Below are positions 10,201-19,272 of a DNA stretch of 64,000 bases, piece after piece. The position numbers and the translations under genes are program-made. The stretch spans positions 62,001 to 126,000 of the forward strand of contig JAHDVF020001230.1 in NCBI GenBank assembly GCA_022606425.2. The letters run 5' to 3'. Under the pieces are notes generated by a model. That model saw only the letters and a program-made list of their open reading frames with translations, was not told the DNA's origin and ran no database searches. The DNA comes from Lepidostoma basale (taxonomy: Eukaryota; Arthropoda; Insecta; Trichoptera; Lepidostomatidae). Position 1 is the first letter of the stretch; each line of letters starts with the position of its first letter.

Positions 10201-10284
10201 TATATAACATATTATATTTAAATTCGGTAATAATAAAAACAAAAGTACAAATTTTTCAAACGTTATATAAAAATATCTTACTAG

Positions 10285-10690
10285 CTAACTAACCATCACG
10301 CCGTCTCCCCGAAGGGGTAGGCAGAAAGAATGGACTGCCACAATTTTCTTTCCTGACATATTTCTCTGGATTCCTCAACATTCATACATCGTGTCATGCA
10401 GCGCATTTTCATTCGACACTCTATCATACACAGAGTATCCACACATTCGTCTAAGAGATCTCATTTCTACTGCATTTATTCTACTTTCATCCTTCTTTTG
10501 CCAGTTCCATGCTTCGCTTCCATACATAAGGGTCGGTAGAAGGACACCATTGTGCACTGCCATTCTAGCTTTTTGTATAGGTTTTTGTTTGCGATGACAA
10601 CTTTAAGTGCACCATTCACTTTGTTGCCTGCCCCAACCCTTCTTTCAATATCCCTCTCATCTCGCCCATCTCTTGTAAACATACTACCTT
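10285..10690 (-). pseudogene. LINE W-A with internal deletion
   Basis: Encodes MFTRDGRDERDIERRVGAGN and KVNGALKVVIANKNL, a frameshift, then SEAWNWQKKDESRINAVEMR and YSVYDRVSNEN, then jumps to the 3' end. Confidence 0.85.
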
Positions 10691-10880
10691 AATATAAAAA
10701 TATGTCAGCTATAATACAATTTAAAATCCAGTATATTAAATACGAATCCTCTTTAATAACTTTAATACCAATATTTAAATTCAGTAAATTTTACATAATT
10801 ATTTTAAGATTATTTTTGTATAGAATCATGTTTACCACCCCTGATCTAAATGTGTTTAAAGGAGTAAGTTTATAATAGTG
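10691..10880. other. No feature seen
   Basis: AT-rich intron sequence. Confidence 0.5.
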
Positions 10881-10884
10881 TAAC

Positions 10885-10958
10885 CAGTCTGTCGACGCCA
10901 GCGAGCTTGGCGAAACCGGTCGCTGTCGAAATAAAGACAAAAGTGAAAGTAGTTAAAA
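10885..10958 (+). ncRNA. P3 hammerhead-like RNA motif
   Basis: CAGT (stem I), CTGTCGA, bulged C, GCCAG/TTGGC stem II, GAAAC, CG, GTC, GCTG (stem I partner). All elements of a minimal type I hammerhead are present except that A6 of the core is U. An AATAAA and a short tail follow, as in a retroelement end. Confidence 0.5.
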
Positions 10959-11040
10959 AAACATGGAGGTATCCTCCGAAACATGTCGTGTTTTTTAATA
11001 TCTTATAAATAATAAACAAAGTTTTTTTCAATTTCCTAAG
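10959..11040 (+). mobile_element. P1 repeat, core half only
   Basis: Keeps GGAGGTATCCTCC, GAAAC, AT, GTC and GTGTT but lost the CTGAAGA strand at the junction with P3. Confidence 0.6.
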
Positions 11041-11047
11041 TGTATTA

Positions 11048-11120
11048 ATATGAATGGCGTTGATCTCTGATGAGACAGCGGTCAGCATTTATTCTACATT
11101 CAACCTTTTTTGTCAGTTCC
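11048..11120 (-). pseudogene. CR1-a and W-family scraps
   Basis: A CR1-a remnant (GGCGTTGATCTCTGATGAG) is joined to an inverted W piece (GCATTTATTCTACATTCAACC), the site of the next insertion. Confidence 0.55.
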
Positions 11121-11632
11121 AATGGAGTTCTGGTCCCAACCCTTATGTATGGAAGCGAAGCATGGAACTGGCAGAAGAAAGATGAGAGCAGAATAAAAGC
11201 GGTAGAAATGAGGTCCCTAAGACGTATGTGTGGTAGAACGATGTACGACAGAATCTCAAATGCTGATATTAGGAAGGAATGTAGAGCGAAAGAAGGTATT
11301 ATGAACAAATTTATGAAAGGTTCGCTGCATTGGTTCGGACATATGGAGCGCATGGGCGAAGAAAGAATGGTTAAAAAAGTATACGTTAACGATGTAAATG
11401 GAGTAAGGAGTCGAGGCAGACCGAGGAAAACATGGCATGACCAAATTAATAAAATTTTAAAGGTTGGTCATGTTAGAAGTCGGAGGAATCGACGTGCGTT
11501 TATGACTCGTTGTATGAATGTGGAGGAAGCTAGAGAGGTGTGCCAGGATAGAGCAGTGTGGGGGTCCATTCTCTCTGCCTACCCCTGCGGGGAAACGGCG
11601 TGATGGTTTGTTTGTTTGTTTGTTTGTTTTTC
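11121..11632 (+). pseudogene. LINE W-B C-terminus, long intact frame
   Basis: An unbroken frame reads NGVLVPTLMYGSEAWNWQKK through VDYDR-equivalents (MYDRISNADIRKECRAK), HWFGHMERMGEERMVKKVYV, RPRKTWHDQINKILK, RRAFMTRCMNVEEARE and ends YPCGETA. The CCCC-TGC-GGGG hairpin overlaps the last codons. The tail is (TTTG)n, about seven units. It is truncated upstream of the post-RT domain. Confidence 0.9.
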
Positions 11633-11679
11633 ATCCTTTTTTGCGCCGGTTCTATTCGATGTAGGAAATATCTGCCTTA
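11633..11679 (-). pseudogene. W-family scrap, right side of nested insertion
   Basis: CATCCTTTTTTGCGCCGGTTCT mirrors the inverted W piece left of the W-B insertion, so W-B landed in an older W copy. Confidence 0.5.
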
Positions 11680-11935
11680 CTAGCTAACTAACTAACTAAC
11701 CATCACGCCGTCTCCCCGAAAGGGTAGGCAGAAAGAATGAACTGTCACACTTTTACTGATGCGGCACTCCATCCTTCTCTTTTCGCCCCGCGGGAGACGC
11801 GGTGTGATGGGTAGCGAACCTCATCGCCACCAACAGGCATCTCCCGCGCACACTTCGATCGTGCAACACCCACAAAATAAATCTAAAACAAATAATATAA
11901 AATACAATGATATAAAATAAAATAACAAAATAAAA
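11680..11935 (-). pseudogene. LINE W-A tail plus GATGCGGC segment
   Basis: An inverted W-A end with (CTAA)n is joined to a segment also seen at 1520-1605. It contains CGCGGGAGACGCGGTGTGATG and AAAATAA-rich sequence. Confidence 0.65.
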
Positions 11936-12205
11936 ATAATTTAACACAAAATGTACTTTTTAGATGGTGCACATATTGACTATTTAATTTATGTTCCACG
12001 AATTCACCGGTTTTTTAATTTAGCACATAATGTAATAACACATAATGTTTATTTCGATGTTGCACATGTTGACATGGACGATCCGGACTTTTGTGTTTAT
12101 TTAATTTATGTTACACGTATCCACCGTATTTTAAATTAGCTGTAATTAGGCACTTAACCAGCAAGAACTTTAAAATAATATCGAAGAAATTATTCAAATT
12201 GTCAT
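11936..12205 (+). repeat. R2 repeat, long copy
   Basis: Relative of 2629-2843 with an internal duplication of the AACACATAATGTTTA block. Confidence 0.65.
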
Positions 12206-12290
12206 TGGAACGAATGAAAAAAATTATTTTCTGCCTTACCTTCCGGGAAAACGGCGTGATGGTTAGTTAGTTAGTTAGTTAATTATTTTA
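12206..12290 (+). pseudogene. W-family 3' stub
   Basis: About 20 terminal codons remain, then GGCGTGATGG and (TTAG)n. Confidence 0.65.
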
Positions 12291-12439
12291 CCATGCAGAA
12301 TGCGATATTTTTTTATAATCTTCGTTTAAAAACGCATTAGAAACCCATATAATGACATCAGCAAAACATGCATTGTTTTGTGATATAATGTCCGGAAGAG
12401 GTAATTCTATATTTCCGGATTTTAATTTTATTTATTAAA

Positions 12440-12690
12440 ATATGGTAAAAAAATTATAAGTTAACGATGTAAATGGAACCAGAATGAGAGGAAGACCAAG
12501 GAAAACGTGGCACGATAAAATAAATCAAATATTGAATGTCGGCCATGTGAGGAGTCATAGAAATCGACGCGCGTGCATGACACGATGTATGAATGTTGAG
12601 GAAGCGAGAGAAATATGTCGGGAAATAAAAGTGTGGCAGTCCATTCTTTCTGCCTACCCCTTCGGGGAACGGCGTGATGGTTAGTTAGTT
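12440..12690 (+). pseudogene. LINE W-A C-terminus
   Basis: Encodes RGRPRKTWHDKINQILNVGH and RRACMTRCMNVEEAREICRE through YPFGE. Hairpin CCCC-TTC-GGGG lies at 12657-12667. One base is missing at the last codons. Confidence 0.85.
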
Positions 12691-12704
12691 TTGTAAATCT
12701 TTTC

Positions 12705-12890
12705 TTACTGTCATACAACAATAATCAGAACATGATTAAAAATAATCCAGAAACGTTCTCGGGCATGCGCATCGTGTGCATTTCGAATCACTTTCGGAGA
12801 GAATCGAAGTATTCCTCTCTCAAGTATTCAAAATAATCTCGCATTCTTTCCTTACGACATACGGGTTTTTACCTATTTATATTATATTAT
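12705..12890. repeat. Interspersed repeat R3, second copy
   Basis: Matches 5660-5850 (GTGCATTTCGAATCACTTTC). Confidence 0.6.
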
Positions 12891-12929
12891 GATTTATTGT
12901 TTCTTGAATGATGAAGTAAACTCAATTGT

Positions 12930-13095
12930 ACCACGTTTTCCTCGGTCTTCCTCTATTTCTTGTTCCTATTACATCGGTAAATATACTTTATTTATAATTA
13001 TTTCTTAATTCTTTCTTTATATGTGTCCAAACCATCATAATGAGACCATTTCATTATTTTATTCATAACACTTTCATTCGCACTGCATTCACTAC
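12930..13095 (-). pseudogene. LINE W-A fragment
   Basis: Inverted pieces of the RKTWHD and KKLY blocks, joined to the next W-B copy. Confidence 0.65.
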
Positions 13096-13467
13096 TTCTT
13101 CTGTGAATGGAATACGAAGTCAAGGAATACCGAGAAAAACATTATGAACAAAATTATAAAAGGATAACTGCGTTGGTTAGGACATATGGAACACATGGAT
13201 GAATTAAGAATTGTTAAAAAAAAGTATACGTTCACGATGTAAATGGAGTATAGAGTCGAGGTAGACCGAGGAAAACATGTCATTACCAAATTAATAAAAA
13301 AAATTATTCGGTCATATTAGAAACCGGAAGAATTGACGTGCGTATATGACTCACTGTATGAATGTGGAGGAATCTAGAGAGGTGTATCAGGATAGAGTAG
13401 TGTGGTGGTCCATTTTCACTGCGTACCCTTCCGGGGAAACGGCGTGATGGTTTGTTGTTGTTGTTCC
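13096..13467 (+). pseudogene. LINE W-B, degenerate
   Basis: Broken frames of the GEERMVKKVYV and RRACMT blocks. It ends GGCGTGATGG then (TTG)n. Confidence 0.75.
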
Positions 13468-13600
13468 AAGGAAAACATGACACCAAATTCATGGATTATT
13501 TCTAGTCGAAAAATTCGACGGGCATGCTTGTGACGATTTATGAATGTGGATAAAGTTATAACTATGTGGCTGTGATCCATTATAAATCATTCAGTTCTCG
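13468..13600 (+). pseudogene. W-family scrap
   Basis: A decayed RKTWHDQI...RRACM..MNV block. Confidence 0.45.
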
Positions 13601-13730
13601 CGTGGTTAGATTCAATTAAAACATTAGAAGAATTATTGTTTTTAGTTATAATAATGAAACTGTATGGACATTTTTTTATCGCCATTTGTAAACATGATAT
13701 CATCCGACACACGCAAACAGTCGTCTAGTG

Positions 13731-13918
13731 CAGGCCTGTCGAAATAGCGGTCCGCGAGCCGTATGAGGTCCGATTTTTTTTGTTGTAAAAATATTATACG
13801 TAATATATTTTTTTGTAACAATATCACAATTTTATTTTTGTGAGATTGTCGCGACAGCTGTTTCCCCAATCTATGTTGGAATCATCAGGTGTGGCTAACA
13901 ACACCAAATAAATTATGA
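13731..13918 (-). mobile_element. hAT-like end with hammerhead-like motif
   Basis: It starts CAGGCCTGTCGAAATAGCGG, resembling hAT terminal repeats. The minus strand carries CTGATGA, T, TCCAA/TTGGG stem, GAAAC, AGCT, GTC (13848-13888). The hammerhead core is intact, but stem I does not pair. Confidence 0.45.
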
Positions 13919-13927
13919 TACGTAAAA

Positions 13928-14036
13928 TAACTAACTAGCCATCACTCCCTCTCCGAAGGGGTAGGCAGAAAGAATGGACTGCCACACTTTTATTTCCTGA
14001 CATACTTCTCTCGCTTCCTCAACATTTATACATCGT
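13928..14036 (-). pseudogene. LINE W-A 3' end
   Basis: Inverted CMNVEEAREV block, hairpin and (CTAA)n. Confidence 0.75.
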
Positions 14037-14600
14037 TAACCCTCCCTTCCCTGTGATGGGTATCTTCTACACGTTGCTTCTAATAACCATCAATATCTCT
14101 ATACATTTAATAAATACAAGGTTAAGATTTTAGGTATTCCTACATATAATATATTTACACATTGATTAAAAAAATAATATTAATAATAATCAGAATTCAT
14201 CGGGTACATCGGAGGTATTTTGTGAACATCGGAAACAAAATTCGTAGCGCTGAGTACGCGACACTATATTCGCATCTCACTCTTGCATATGTTCTAGCTC
14301 AATGTTCTCACTCTCGCCGTCCCGCCGCGCCGGCGGCAGTCGCTTTCGGGCTTGCAACCAGAGCGGGTCTATGCCCGTTCCGTGAGCGTTGTCAGATGTT
14401 TTTTTTTAATGTTTTTAGTAATCAAATCTCAATTATTATAATTTTTGACTTCAATTATAATTATATAAGGGGATTAGCTATGAATGTTCCTATTTTTCCG
14501 ATTTAAAATCGCTATTTTTTTTAACGCGTACTGACTACCCTACACCGGATCGCACGTTTTTATTTTAGCACCGTAAGGGAAAGGTTAAATTATAAATTGT
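14037..14600. other. No supported gene; includes a GC-rich island
   Basis: Bases about 14240-14400 are GC-rich (GCCGTCCCGCCGCGCCGGCG) in an AT-rich intron. A 114-codon plus frame overlaps it but looks non-coding. It could be part of an unrecognised repeat. Confidence 0.4.
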
Positions 14601-14607
14601 GATACAT

Positions 14608-14829
14608 ATTATTATTCTTTTGTTGAATCGCTCTTTACATCATTACAGCATGAGCCAAATCCATGTAAAGGGTATTATAGCTATCATAGTGATTCTCGTG
14701 ACATGTGATAGGTAGCTAATCTATCGCCATTTTATTGTCACGTGAATTCTACACCAGACCAAAGTCCGTGTGACAATCACACTGCCCTCGCTGGGAATCA
14801 AACCCGAAGCCTTCGGGGTGGCAGTCAAC
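14608..14829 (-). mobile_element. SINE-1 (tRNA-derived), full-length-like
   Basis: The minus strand has a tRNA-like head with a decayed B box (GGTTTGATTCC) and a body shared with 43568-43825 (CACTGTCTTTGGTCTGGTGT, AATGGCGATAGATTAGCTAC), then an A/T-rich tail. Confidence 0.8.
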
Positions 14830-14907
14830 GCTAAGTTAGTTAGTTGTATAGTTGTATGGTTCGCTATATTGAGACATACGTTAATGTGAGCCTTTCTATT
14901 TTTTCAG

Positions 14908-15011
14908 ACTATAACATGCGACTTCGAAGCCACTCCAGCCCTCCAGCTGAAGGCATTCAGGCAGAAGGGAGAGAAAGTGGAGGTGGCCCATTACAGAGTG
15001 AACGTCAACAA
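14908..15011 (+). CDS. Exon 2: SMP-like domain
   Basis: The acceptor is TTTTTTCAG. The exon encodes TITCDFEATPALQLKAF, then a charged strand and YRVNVNK. Two donors lie 4 nt apart: AA|GTTGGT at 15012 and TTG|GTATCT at 15016. Only the first leaves phase 2, which fits the next exon (the joined codon AA+A gives Lys), so I end the exon at 15011. Use of the second donor would frameshift everything downstream. Confidence 0.8.
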
Positions 15012-15125
15012 GTTGGTATCTTTCTACTAATGTACACATTTTACTATCTATCCGTTTCCCTCGCAAGAAAAGGCCTAAAACATACATGTTTTAATTTTTC
15101 TATATTCTCACCTATCCTGCATCCA

Positions 15126-15600
15126 TTTTCAAATCAAATCAAATCAGTGTATTAACTCAAAAGACATTACAAACAGCAAAATGTTTAAAGCATCTATTGA
15201 GTACAGATCAAATATTATATACATACAAAATAATACCAGAAACGCATTAGAGATGGTCCGACATTAGGAAGACAATATGCTTTCTAAAGTCAAGAGTATT
15301 TGTCCCCTGAACGTACCTTCACTAATATGAAAGACGTCGAGGTGCAGCCTAATTGCTCTTCCCACTGTTGTCACTAGAGGCAGATTGGTTCTGGCGGCCG
15401 GTAGGTAAAACAATCTGTGCTGTCGCTGTCGGAGAAATCTATCAGGGACAAAAATACCAACACTCTCTAGCACGGTCGAGTTCTCTAAATACCCCCTGAT
15501 TAATTTAAAGAAATGGGTAATGACATGCCCATCTCTTCGAAGCTGTTAAGAATTGGTTCCGAGCGTTCCCAAAAGAAATGCCGTCTAAGTCTTACATCAT
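15126..15600 (-). pseudogene. CR1-a C-terminus, long copy
   Basis: Encodes FVPDRFLRQRQHRLFYLPAA and TFRGQILLTLESILSS, plus the upstream block with the GYFENSTVLE-like strand. Tail (TTTGA)n at 15126-15145. It lies 115 bp after exon 2. Confidence 0.85.
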
Positions 15601-15775
15601 CAGCGCGCCAGTCCATTACATGATGACTTAATACTTTCTCTAGCATTTTTCTTTATCCAGGGTTTTCTATATCTAGTTGAAGTCTTAGATTATCAACCCA
15701 TCTGTCCATAACAAGATTTAGGTCTACCACTCTAATTCCTATGTTTTCCTATAGCCTCACAATTCAAATACCTAA
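15601..15775 (-). pseudogene. Probable LINE scrap
   Basis: Inverted sequence reading like a LINE post-RT block (MDRWVDNLRLQLDIENPG-like). The family is not identified. Confidence 0.35.
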
Positions 15776-15830
15776 TAGATTTTAAGTGGTACCGATCGAG
15801 TCCCTTGAGGCATACCTGATTTATTTTCAG

Positions 15831-15980
15831 ATTTCGCGCCCGTCTCAACGTGCTGTGTGTGACGGAGAAACTGAACGGGGAGCTGCGATGCGACGGCTGG
15901 CCCGACGTGAAGGTCGCCCTGGCTCCAGTGGGACCTCTGAGGAGCAATCCGGACGAGCCGAGACTGCAGGAAGTCATAAA
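15831..15980 (+). CDS. Exon 3: SMP-like domain core
   Basis: The acceptor is TTATTTTCAG and the donor is GTAAGC. Phase 2 in and phase 2 out gives FRARLNVLCVTEKLNGELRC, followed by a WPDVKVALAPVGPL strand and DEPRLQEVI. Alternating hydrophobic strands ending in a helix that continues into exon 4 are typical of the tubular SMP fold. A second open frame across the same bases is a shadow, because the phase-compatible frame is the protein-like one. Confidence 0.85.
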
Positions 15981-16199
15981 GTAAGCCTTTCAAATTGTTC
16001 AGCTATTTTTTCGCAATTAGATCTGGTGATCTGTTTGTGTCGGAATTTGCCTCTTTATCAGCTATCTCTTCACCTTTTGGTTAGCCTGTGGGTATCCCGT
16101 TTGCAACAGTGTATGCGATTCTATGAGTGTCCATATGGTTTACATGTTCTTGCCTGAATCATCAGTTAGAAATGCCAATGAGCAAGTCGAAATAATGAC

Positions 16200-16505
16200 A
16201 AAAGTAAATGTAGTTCTTTAAAATCATTGTTTTATTTATTTTTTATTTAAAATCTCCTAGACGAATGTGTGGTAAATCTGCATATCATCGGCTGTTCCTC
16301 GTGTCCGAGGATGTCTGTCCTTCACGGTTGTGGGTCCGCATGTGACTGAAGAACCCGATCCTGGACCCACATATTCTGGGGCATCTGGGGCAGGAGAAGG
16401 CGCTTGTAATGCAGCCGGCACCGTCTCCCAGTGGTCTCTCAATTCTCCTCCTCTCTGCGACGTCGTCTCTGCGCTGTGCTTCAAAGTCTTGCATGACTTT
16501 ATGTA
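16200..16505 (-). pseudogene. LINE C-terminus with C2H2 zinc finger
   Basis: The minus frame encodes AQRRDDVAERRRIERP, then CPRCPRICGSRIGFFSHMRT, a C2H2 finger (C-x2-C-x12-H-x3-H) such as ends several LINE proteins. It stops soon after. A short W scrap adjoins at 16257-16275. Confidence 0.65.
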
Positions 16506-16680
16506 TTAAATTGACAAGTGGGAAGACCCAGGCTGAGATGGGAGGATGAGGTTGAGATAGATGCGGAGCAGCTCCACCAGGTGGCTATTTGGAAGACGGT
16601 GGCAGGGGATAGGCGGAATTGGCGGCACAAGTTATGGGAGGCCAAAGCTTGATTTCAAGAAACAATAAATAGGAAGAGAG
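16506..16680 (+). pseudogene. LINE C-terminal end, family H
   Basis: A frame at 16521-16649 reads GRPRLRWEDEVEIDAEQL and GDRRNWRHKLWEAKA then stop, the usual LINE ending, followed by (GGAAGAGAGAG) purine tail. Confidence 0.65.
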
Positions 16681-16689
16681 AGAAAAATA

Positions 16690-16772
16690 TTTTGAAATGA
16701 AACAATGTGTCAGTCTATTCTTTCAGCCTACTCCTCCGAGAAGGTGTGATGTGGCGTGTAGTTAATTAGTAT
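16690..16772 (+). pseudogene. LINE W-A 3' stub
   Basis: Decayed end with TTAATTAGT in place of the regular tail. Confidence 0.6.
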
Positions 16773-16817
16773 GTTATTTAATATGATCTTCCATCAAGAG
16801 ATTTCAGTAATTCAGTA

Positions 16818-17285
16818 AGATTTCATCATCATCATCAGCCGTCTGTCACCCACTGCTGAACGTAGGCCTCTCCCAAAGCACGCCACCGCCCCCTATCCAT
16901 TGCCGCTCCCATCCATCCATGTCCAGCAATCCTCTTCAGATCGTCGGTCCAGCGGGCAGGGGGACGTCCAACTCTGCGGAATCGTGTACGCGGTCTCCAC
17001 TCCAGAACCCGTCTCCCCCATCGGCCGTCGGTTCTCCGACAGATATGGCCAGTCCATCCTCAGAGCCATCTCAGTCGCCTTGGTTTGTTGTCGAATAAAT
17101 TTGTTTCTAAATCTGTCCCTCAAGGTTATTCCAAGCATGGCTCTTTCCATGGCGCGTTGGGCGACCTTGAATCTGTAGACTAGACCTTTTGTCAGTGTCC
17201 ACGTCTCGGCTCCGTACGTCATGACTGGCAACATGCACTGGTTGAAGACTATAGTCTTGAGGCATTGTGGTATTTTAGAGGTGAG
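16818..17285 (-). pseudogene. LINE-E C-terminus
   Basis: The minus frame encodes MLPVMTYGAETWTLTKGLVY, AMERAMLGITLRDRFRNKFI and a frameshifted AGHI..R block. It ends in (ATG)n at 16818-16838. Confidence 0.85.
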
Positions 17286-17337
17286 AACATTCATCATTCA
17301 AATCATTGCTTTTTTTCTGGAATGGTGCATTCTCTAG

Positions 17338-17430
17338 GTAATGCAAGTCCTGCGTGGATGGGGGACGAGACTAGGGATTGTTTGAGCGAAGCTGACGAAG
17401 GGGCGCCGCTGCGTCCTATAACAGCTTCGG
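17338..17430 (+). other. Possible cassette (poison) exon
   Basis: A GC-rich 93-nt stretch lies between TTCTCTAG and GGTAACC, 46 bp before exon 4. One frame reads NASPAWMGDETRDCLSEADE, but it has phase 1, whereas its neighbours need phase 2. Included in phase 2 it would introduce TAA at once. It may be a poison exon or a coincidence. Confidence 0.25.
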
Positions 17431-17476
17431 GTAACCTTCTATGTCTTTATTTAACTATATGTTATTAATATTTCAG

Positions 17477-17606
17477 TGAGATTGTGGTAAGCGCCCTGAG
17501 AAACACTATGGTGCAGTACAGCCTGGCCCACTACCCGACGTGTCCTCGTCTCCGGAGAGCTTCGGAGACACCCTCGAGAATGCTGCCCCTACACTACGAC
17601 AACATG
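17477..17606 (+). CDS. Exon 4: end of SMP-like domain
   Basis: The acceptor is AATATTTCAG. The first base completes an Asn codon, giving EVINEIVVSALRNTMVQYSL across the junction, a helix like the closing helix of SMP domains. The exon ends in phase 0 at DNM before GTTAGT. The tail SLAHYPTCPRLRR leads into the linker before the C2 domain. Confidence 0.85.
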
Positions 17607-17699
17607 GTTAGTTCTCTCAACTTAATCGCATCCACTCTCAACATAGTAGGATATAGCCATTTTATTGTTATTATTAACTTTAAAGTGTATTTTCTTCAG

Positions 17700-17899
17700 A
17701 ATCCCCTGCTGTCTCACGCCGGAGGAGAGGAACTCCTCGCCGGAGACAAGCGGCTGCTGGTGAAGGTGTTGGGGGCTGCGGGGCTTGGTCCCTGCTCCGG
17801 ACCCTACTGCGTGCTGGAGGTGGACGAGCCTCCTCAAAGGAACCAGACTAGCTCCAGGAGGGGCGCAGCGGACCCCGTTTGGGACGAACACTTCCTCTT
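17700..17899 (+). CDS. Exon 5: first half of C2 domain
   Basis: The acceptor is TTTTCTTCAG and the donor GTGAGT. It starts in phase 0 and ends in phase 2. Strand KRLLVKVLGAAGL, then SGPYCVLEV and DPVWDEHF, match the classic C2 pattern of LxVxxxxAxxL, SDPYVxV and NPxWNExF. The Asp that normally follows Ser in SDPY is Gly here, and loop 1 has no other Asp, so calcium binding is doubtful. The linker ahead of the domain is LSHAGGEELLAGD. Confidence 0.9.
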
Positions 17900-17984
17900 G
17901 TGAGTCCATTGCAGATACATATCCATTCCTTTAGTAGGTTATTTTGATCTATGTTGAAGTGGAATCTGGCTAGCCATATAACGG

Positions 17985-18212
17985 GGACAATGGAGGATCA
18001 ATGGACTCTAATCTTGGACTATATCTTGTCTTTAGTCTTGGATCATGTCTAGTCTTTAGTCTTAAACCATGTATAGTCTTATAGTCTTGGACTATGTCAA
18101 GTCTATAGTCTTGGACTATATCTAGTCTATAGTCTTGGACTATGACTATATCCAAGACTATAACCTAGACATTGTCCAAGACTGTAAGACTAGACAAGGT
18201 CCAAGACTAGAG
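17985..18212. repeat. 24-bp minisatellite, left block
   Basis: Imperfect units built on TATAGTCTTGGACTATGTC; from about 18141 the units are inverted (GTCCAAGACTA). Confidence 0.85.
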
Positions 18213-18395
18213 TGGTGGTAACCGGGTGGTGGTCTAGGGGATAGAACGCTTGGTTCCTGATCCAGGGGACTTGGGTTCAAGCCTGGACACGACCAGATTC
18301 TTTCTTCATAATAATGAGCTATTTTCTGCTCACATTGAAGATTGTAAAAATAAATTCTAATATCATTGATATAAATCCTTGGTATTAGTATTTTA
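18213..18395 (+). mobile_element. SINE-2 (tRNA-derived) inside the minisatellite
   Basis: tRNA-like head: TGGTCTAGGGGATAGAACG as A-box region and GGGTTCAAGCC as B box, followed by a body ending TTCTAATATCATTGATATAA. A second copy is inverted at 61720-61850. Confidence 0.75.
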
Positions 18396-18570
18396 GAGAA
18401 AGACTTGACATAGTCCAAGACTATATACTATGTCTAGTCTCTAGTGTTGGACCTTGTCTAGTCTTATAGTCTTGGATCTTATCTAGTCTTATAGTCTTGG
18501 ACTATGTCTAGTCTATAGTTTTCAACTATGTCTAGTCTATAGTCTTGGACTATGTCTAGTCTATAGTCTT
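18396..18570. repeat. 24-bp minisatellite, right block
   Basis: Continuation of the 17985 array after the SINE. Unit GACTATGTCTAGTCTATAG plus TCTTG. Confidence 0.85.
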
Positions 18571-18665
18571 AATTATAAGAATAAGAAGCAACCAATAGGA
18601 CAGTACGAAGCCGCTTCCGATGTCTTAAAGGTTATTTTTTGTTGAAATGTTTATTTTATTGGCAG

Positions 18666-18861
18666 TGAGCTGTCTCCGCACACGGCGGAAATCCTGCTGG
18701 AGGTATTCGACAAGGAGGCGGGCCAGAGCACCCCGCGCTTCCTGGGCCTCGGGATAGTGGGGATCGAGGAGCTGCTGGTCAGTCCCTCGCAGAGGCAGGT
18801 CATCAGGCTGCAGGCGCGGCCGCTGCAGGATGACCCAGTCTCCGGCACCCTCACCGTGGAG
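18666..18861 (+). CDS. Exon 6: second half of C2 domain
   Basis: The acceptor is TTATTGGCAG and the donor GAG|GTGAGG. The first base completes a Phe codon (HFLF), and the exon ends in phase 0. ELSPHTAEILLEVFDKEAG, followed by RFLGLGIVGIEEL, is the last C2 half: the xLxVxDxD strand, then the FxGxxxIxLxxL strand. Only one of the usual loop-3 acidic residues is present. A minisatellite with an inserted SINE fills the intron just upstream. Confidence 0.9.
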
Positions 18862-19013
18862 GTGAGGAATAACACTCATTATAGAGAACGAGAACATGTT
18901 TCATTTATTTATTTTAAACATATCTAAAGCATTCCAGAATTTTTTCCCATACACTAAAGATACAAATTAGAGATACACAATAATAAGTAATACATAATAG
19001 GTTAAAACAAAGT

Positions 19014-19272
19014 CTAAAAGTGAATGTAATGAACCGGATGGAAGCATTCGAGATTTGGATATACCGCAGAATGCTCCGTATACCGTGGACCGATAGGGTC
19101 AGTGAAGCAGACATACAACAGAGACTCAGAACCAATAGAGAGCTGTTGTCCAGGGTGAAAATTAGAAAGGTCTCATATTTGGGTCATGTGCTAAGGGGAG
19201 AAAGATACCACCTCCTTCTAGTGATATTAATGGGTAAAGTGGAGGGACATCGAGGAGTTGGTAGAAGGCAGC
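19014..19272 (+). pseudogene. LINE-F fragment
   Basis: Encodes MNRMEAFEIWIYRRMLRIPW, RVSEADIQQRLRTNRELLSR and YLGHVLRGERYHLLL. It is cut off at the VGRRQ block. Confidence 0.85.

Noticed and set aside
14240..14400. Small structured RNA gene or CpG island
   Set aside because: GC-rich, but I found no convincing fold, box or repeat partner.
15786..16157. 123-codon frame over exon 3 in a different phase
   Set aside because: It is a shadow: exon phase and protein-like sequence support the other frame.
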